Source of the DNA: Cellvibrionales bacterium UBA7375
GTDB lineage: Bacteria; Pseudomonadota; Gammaproteobacteria; Pseudomonadales; Porticoccaceae
Reading direction: 5' to 3'
NCBI GenBank assembly: GCA_002469845.1
Contig: DKNZ01000084.1
Location: 11,708-46,189 of the forward strand
DNA length: 34,482 nt
The notes under the pieces were generated by a model. The model made no database searches and was not told the DNA's origin. It saw nothing but the letters and a program-made list of their open reading frames with translations. A program made the position numbers and the translations under genes. Below, in pieces: positions 32,646 through 34,482 of this stretch (positions are counted from its first letter, which is position 1; each line of letters begins with the position of its first letter).

Positions 32646-34340
32646 ATGAGCATCTATCAGCAGTATTTTGCCCTTAATTGTGAGCCGTTTTCTATTGTCC
32701 CAGACCCGGGGTTTTTATACCCCAGTAGCCAACATCGCCAAGCCGTAGCGCACCTTAAATATGGACTTGATCGCGAGGGCGGTTTTGTTCTTCTGACCGG
32801 CGAGGTTGGCACCGGAAAAACCACCTTAACACGTACCCTTTTAAAACGAATGCCTGCGCATGTGCGGGTGGCCTACGTACTTAATAGTACTCTTGAGGTC
32901 ACCGATGTATTGGCAAGCATCTGTCAGGAGCTGTCGATTGACTTGCCCAAGTCTTCAAAAACTTCATTAACTAAAAATTGTATTGATGCCCTAAATAGCG
33001 ATTTAATTACCGCCCATGCCGAGGGTAAGAAAACTTTAGTGGTTATTGAGGAGGCGCAGAATTTAACGCCAGAGGTTTTGGAAATACTTCGCTTATTAAG
33101 TAACCTTGAAACGGCCACACATAAACTATTGCATATTCTATTGGTTGGCCAGCCAGAACTTTTAGAAACCTTAGCGCAAAAGGATCAGCGTCAACTCAAT
33201 CAGCGCGTGGTTGCGCGTTTTCATCTGTTGCCACTGGCTAAATCTGATGTAGCTAATTATGTAAATCATCGCCTGCATCACGCAGGGGCTAATCGCGCGA
33301 TTTTTGAGAGTGCGGCAATGACTAGGTTGTTTAAGTTAACCAAAGGTGTTCCTCGGCTAATTAATTTGATTTGTCATCATGCCCTGCTTGCCGCTTATGC
33401 TACAGGGGCTAAGACTGTATCTGCAAAATTAGTTAAAAATGCTGCTAAGGAAATCTTTGATACTCAAATTGTTGAAAAAAATTCATCGAGAAAATGGTTG
33501 GTTGCGCTATTTATTGCGGGGTTTTTTTCGCTATTAATAGCTGAGAGATATGATTCTAGTCAGTTAAATAATCCAGTTGAAGAAGCTGAGATTATTGTCG
33601 ACGTTGAACCTGTAATACCAGAGCAGGTGCAACCCCTGATTGAAGTTGTTGAATCTGAAGAAATTTTAATGGAGCCTTTAATGCAGGCTGTGATACCAGT
33701 CTCAGAACCCGATGTAACTCAAGACTCTCCCGCTGTATTGACTAATCCCTTTGCAGATTTATTTGCCGCTTGGTCGATTGAGGTTGAGCCATTATTTTCA
33801 GAAGAGGAAGTCTTTGCCCTCGCAGAGATCAATAATTTAGGCGCTGAAAAGCTAACGGATGCCGAAAACTTGCAGTTAGTGGCTATAGATAGACCGGGTA
33901 TTATTTGGATTAAAGAAGATAATGGACGCTTGAAAAGTCATTTATTAATGGCTTTAGATGATGACTCAGTTTTGCTAAAGACTGATTCTGGTGATCGTCG
34001 TGAATCTTTACAGTGGTTTAATGAGCGCTGGAATGGGGCCTATCTGTTTTTATGGCATTCTCCCTCGGATATTAAAAGTCTCCGCCTTGGAGACAAAGAT
34101 TCAATAGCTCTTGATTGGGTTCAGTCACAGTTGCAACTGATTGATAGTAATTATTTGCCCTTTATCACTGGCGGTAATTACACTGAAGTGATTCGAAATA
34201 GGGTGCTAGATTTTCAAACACTGCAGGGTATTAGGGCGGATGGCGTGGTTGGCCGACAAACTATTATGAGGCTCAATCAATTAGCTGACCCTAACATTCC
34301 AAGACTAGGGGTTGTTGAGTTGGAAGAGGGCAATTTGTAA
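32646..34340 (+). CDS. gspA: ExeA/GspA-type AAA ATPase with peptidoglycan-binding domain
   Basis: A 564-residue inner-membrane protein. A cytoplasmic AAA domain has Walker A GEVGTGKT (52-59) and Walker B TLVVIEEAQN (130-139). A transmembrane helix (284-299) and an acidic Glu/Pro/Val linker (about 300-370) are followed by a periplasmic part with a C39-peptidase-like fold segment (about 370-475) and a C-terminal PG_binding_1 domain (about 514-546, NRVLDFQTLQGIRADGVVG). In Aeromonas, ExeA with ExeB helps the secretin cross or assemble through peptidoglycan. It follows gspD by 9 bases with a poor ribosome site, and precedes gspB with TAATG overlap. Confidence 0.92.
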   Translation: MSIYQQYFALNCEPFSIVPDPGFLYPSSQHRQAVAHLKYGLDREGGFVLLTGEVGTGKTTLTRTLLKRMPAHVRVAYVLNSTLEVTDVLASICQELSIDLPKSSKTSLTKNCIDALNSDLITAHAEGKKTLVVIEEAQNLTPEVLEILRLLSNLETATHKLLHILLVGQPELLETLAQKDQRQLNQRVVARFHLLPLAKSDVANYVNHRLHHAGANRAIFESAAMTRLFKLTKGVPRLINLICHHALLAAYATGAKTVSAKLVKNAAKEIFDTQIVEKNSSRKWLVALFIAGFFSLLIAERYDSSQLNNPVEEAEIIVDVEPVIPEQVQPLIEVVESEEILMEPLMQAVIPVSEPDVTQDSPAVLTNPFADLFAAWSIEVEPLFSEEEVFALAEINNLGAEKLTDAENLQLVAIDRPGIIWIKEDNGRLKSHLLMALDDDSVLLKTDSGDRRESLQWFNERWNGAYLFLWHSPSDIKSLRLGDKDSIALDWVQSQLQLIDSNYLPFITGGNYTEVIRNRVLDFQTLQGIRADGVVGRQTIMRLNQLADPNIPRLGVVELEEGNL

Positions 34341-34482
34341 TGTCTTATATATTGAATGCGCTAAAAAAAGCTGAACAAGACCGACTTCGTGATGACCCTA
34401 AAGATTTGGAGGATTTTGCCAGTGCGCGCTGGGATCCTTATGAGCAAAAACCCGCATCTAACAAGACAGCGATAGTCTTAGT
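34340..34482 (+). CDS. gspB: GspB/ExeB general secretion protein (5' part, runs off the window)
   Basis: The ATG at 34340 overlaps the gspA stop by one base (TAATG); 47 codons are visible to the window end. The N-terminus MSYILNALKKAEQDRLRD is the typical start of GspB/ExeB proteins, a short cytoplasmic segment ahead of a transmembrane helix, of which the first residues (TAIVL) may be visible at the edge. GspB partners GspA. The remaining domains cannot be assessed. Confidence 0.88.
   Translation, partial: MSYILNALKKAEQDRLRDDPKDLEDFASARWDPYEQKPASNKTAIVL

Noticed and set aside
1..34482. CRISPR arrays, tRNA/rRNA genes, insertion sequences, prophage or defence genes
   Set aside because: Looked for repeated spacers, tRNA-like cloverleaf ends, transposase-like and defence-like proteins by eye; none were found, and nearly all the sequence is accounted for by housekeeping and T2SS genes.

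Overview
The window is a contiguous stretch of ordinary chromosome from an AT-rich gammaproteobacterium. Gene content, protein similarity as I recall the families, and synteny point to a marine member of the Cellvibrionales/Porticoccaceae (SAR92-like) or a close relative. That placement is inference from protein character, since no rRNA gene is present. Coding density is very high. I see no tRNA, CRISPR array, insertion sequence, prophage or obvious horizontally acquired island.

Layout. (1) 1-2410, plus strand: the distal alpha operon (rpsK 3' end, rpsD, rpoA, rplQ), closed by a bidirectional terminator at 2426-2454. (2) 2467-9223, minus strand: the outer-membrane and housekeeping operon lptD-surA-pdxA-rsmA-apaG-apaH, with tight or overlapping junctions. 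(3) 9386-11473, plus strand: amgK-murU, the MurNAc recycling bypass, followed by a small VanZ-like membrane protein; this unit is divergent from lptD. (4) 11474-21616, minus strand: in transcription order miaB, phoH(ybeZ), ybeY, corC(ybeX), lnt, a periplasmic Bcp-like peroxiredoxin, leuS, lptE, holA. This is the classical gammaproteobacterial series with one insertion (the peroxiredoxin) and without nadD after holA. (5) 21747-22085: a DUF1820 protein divergent from miaB. (6) 22270-34482, plus strand: a type II secretion operon in the order gspE-F-G-H-I-J-K-L-M-C-D, then the ExeA-type ATPase gspA and the start of gspB, which runs off the window.

How it works together. Much of the window concerns the cell envelope. 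LptD and LptE form the LPS translocon and SurA is its periplasmic chaperone. AmgK/MurU feed recycled MurNAc back into UDP-MurNAc. Lnt finishes lipoproteins such as LptE. The T2SS exports folded proteins through a secretin whose passage through peptidoglycan is probably aided by GspA/GspB. The T2SS lacks a separate gspN; the protein between gspM and gspD has a GspC architecture. No prepilin peptidase (gspO/pilD) lies in the window, so it must be elsewhere.

I do not see a convincing previously undescribed system. The points most worth a second look are the T2SS gene order with a putative regulatory palindrome upstream, an intercistronic hairpin before the major pseudopilin gene, the peroxiredoxin with CxxxC cysteine spacing, the VanZ-like gene attached to amgK-murU, and small operator-like inverted repeats in two intergenic regions.
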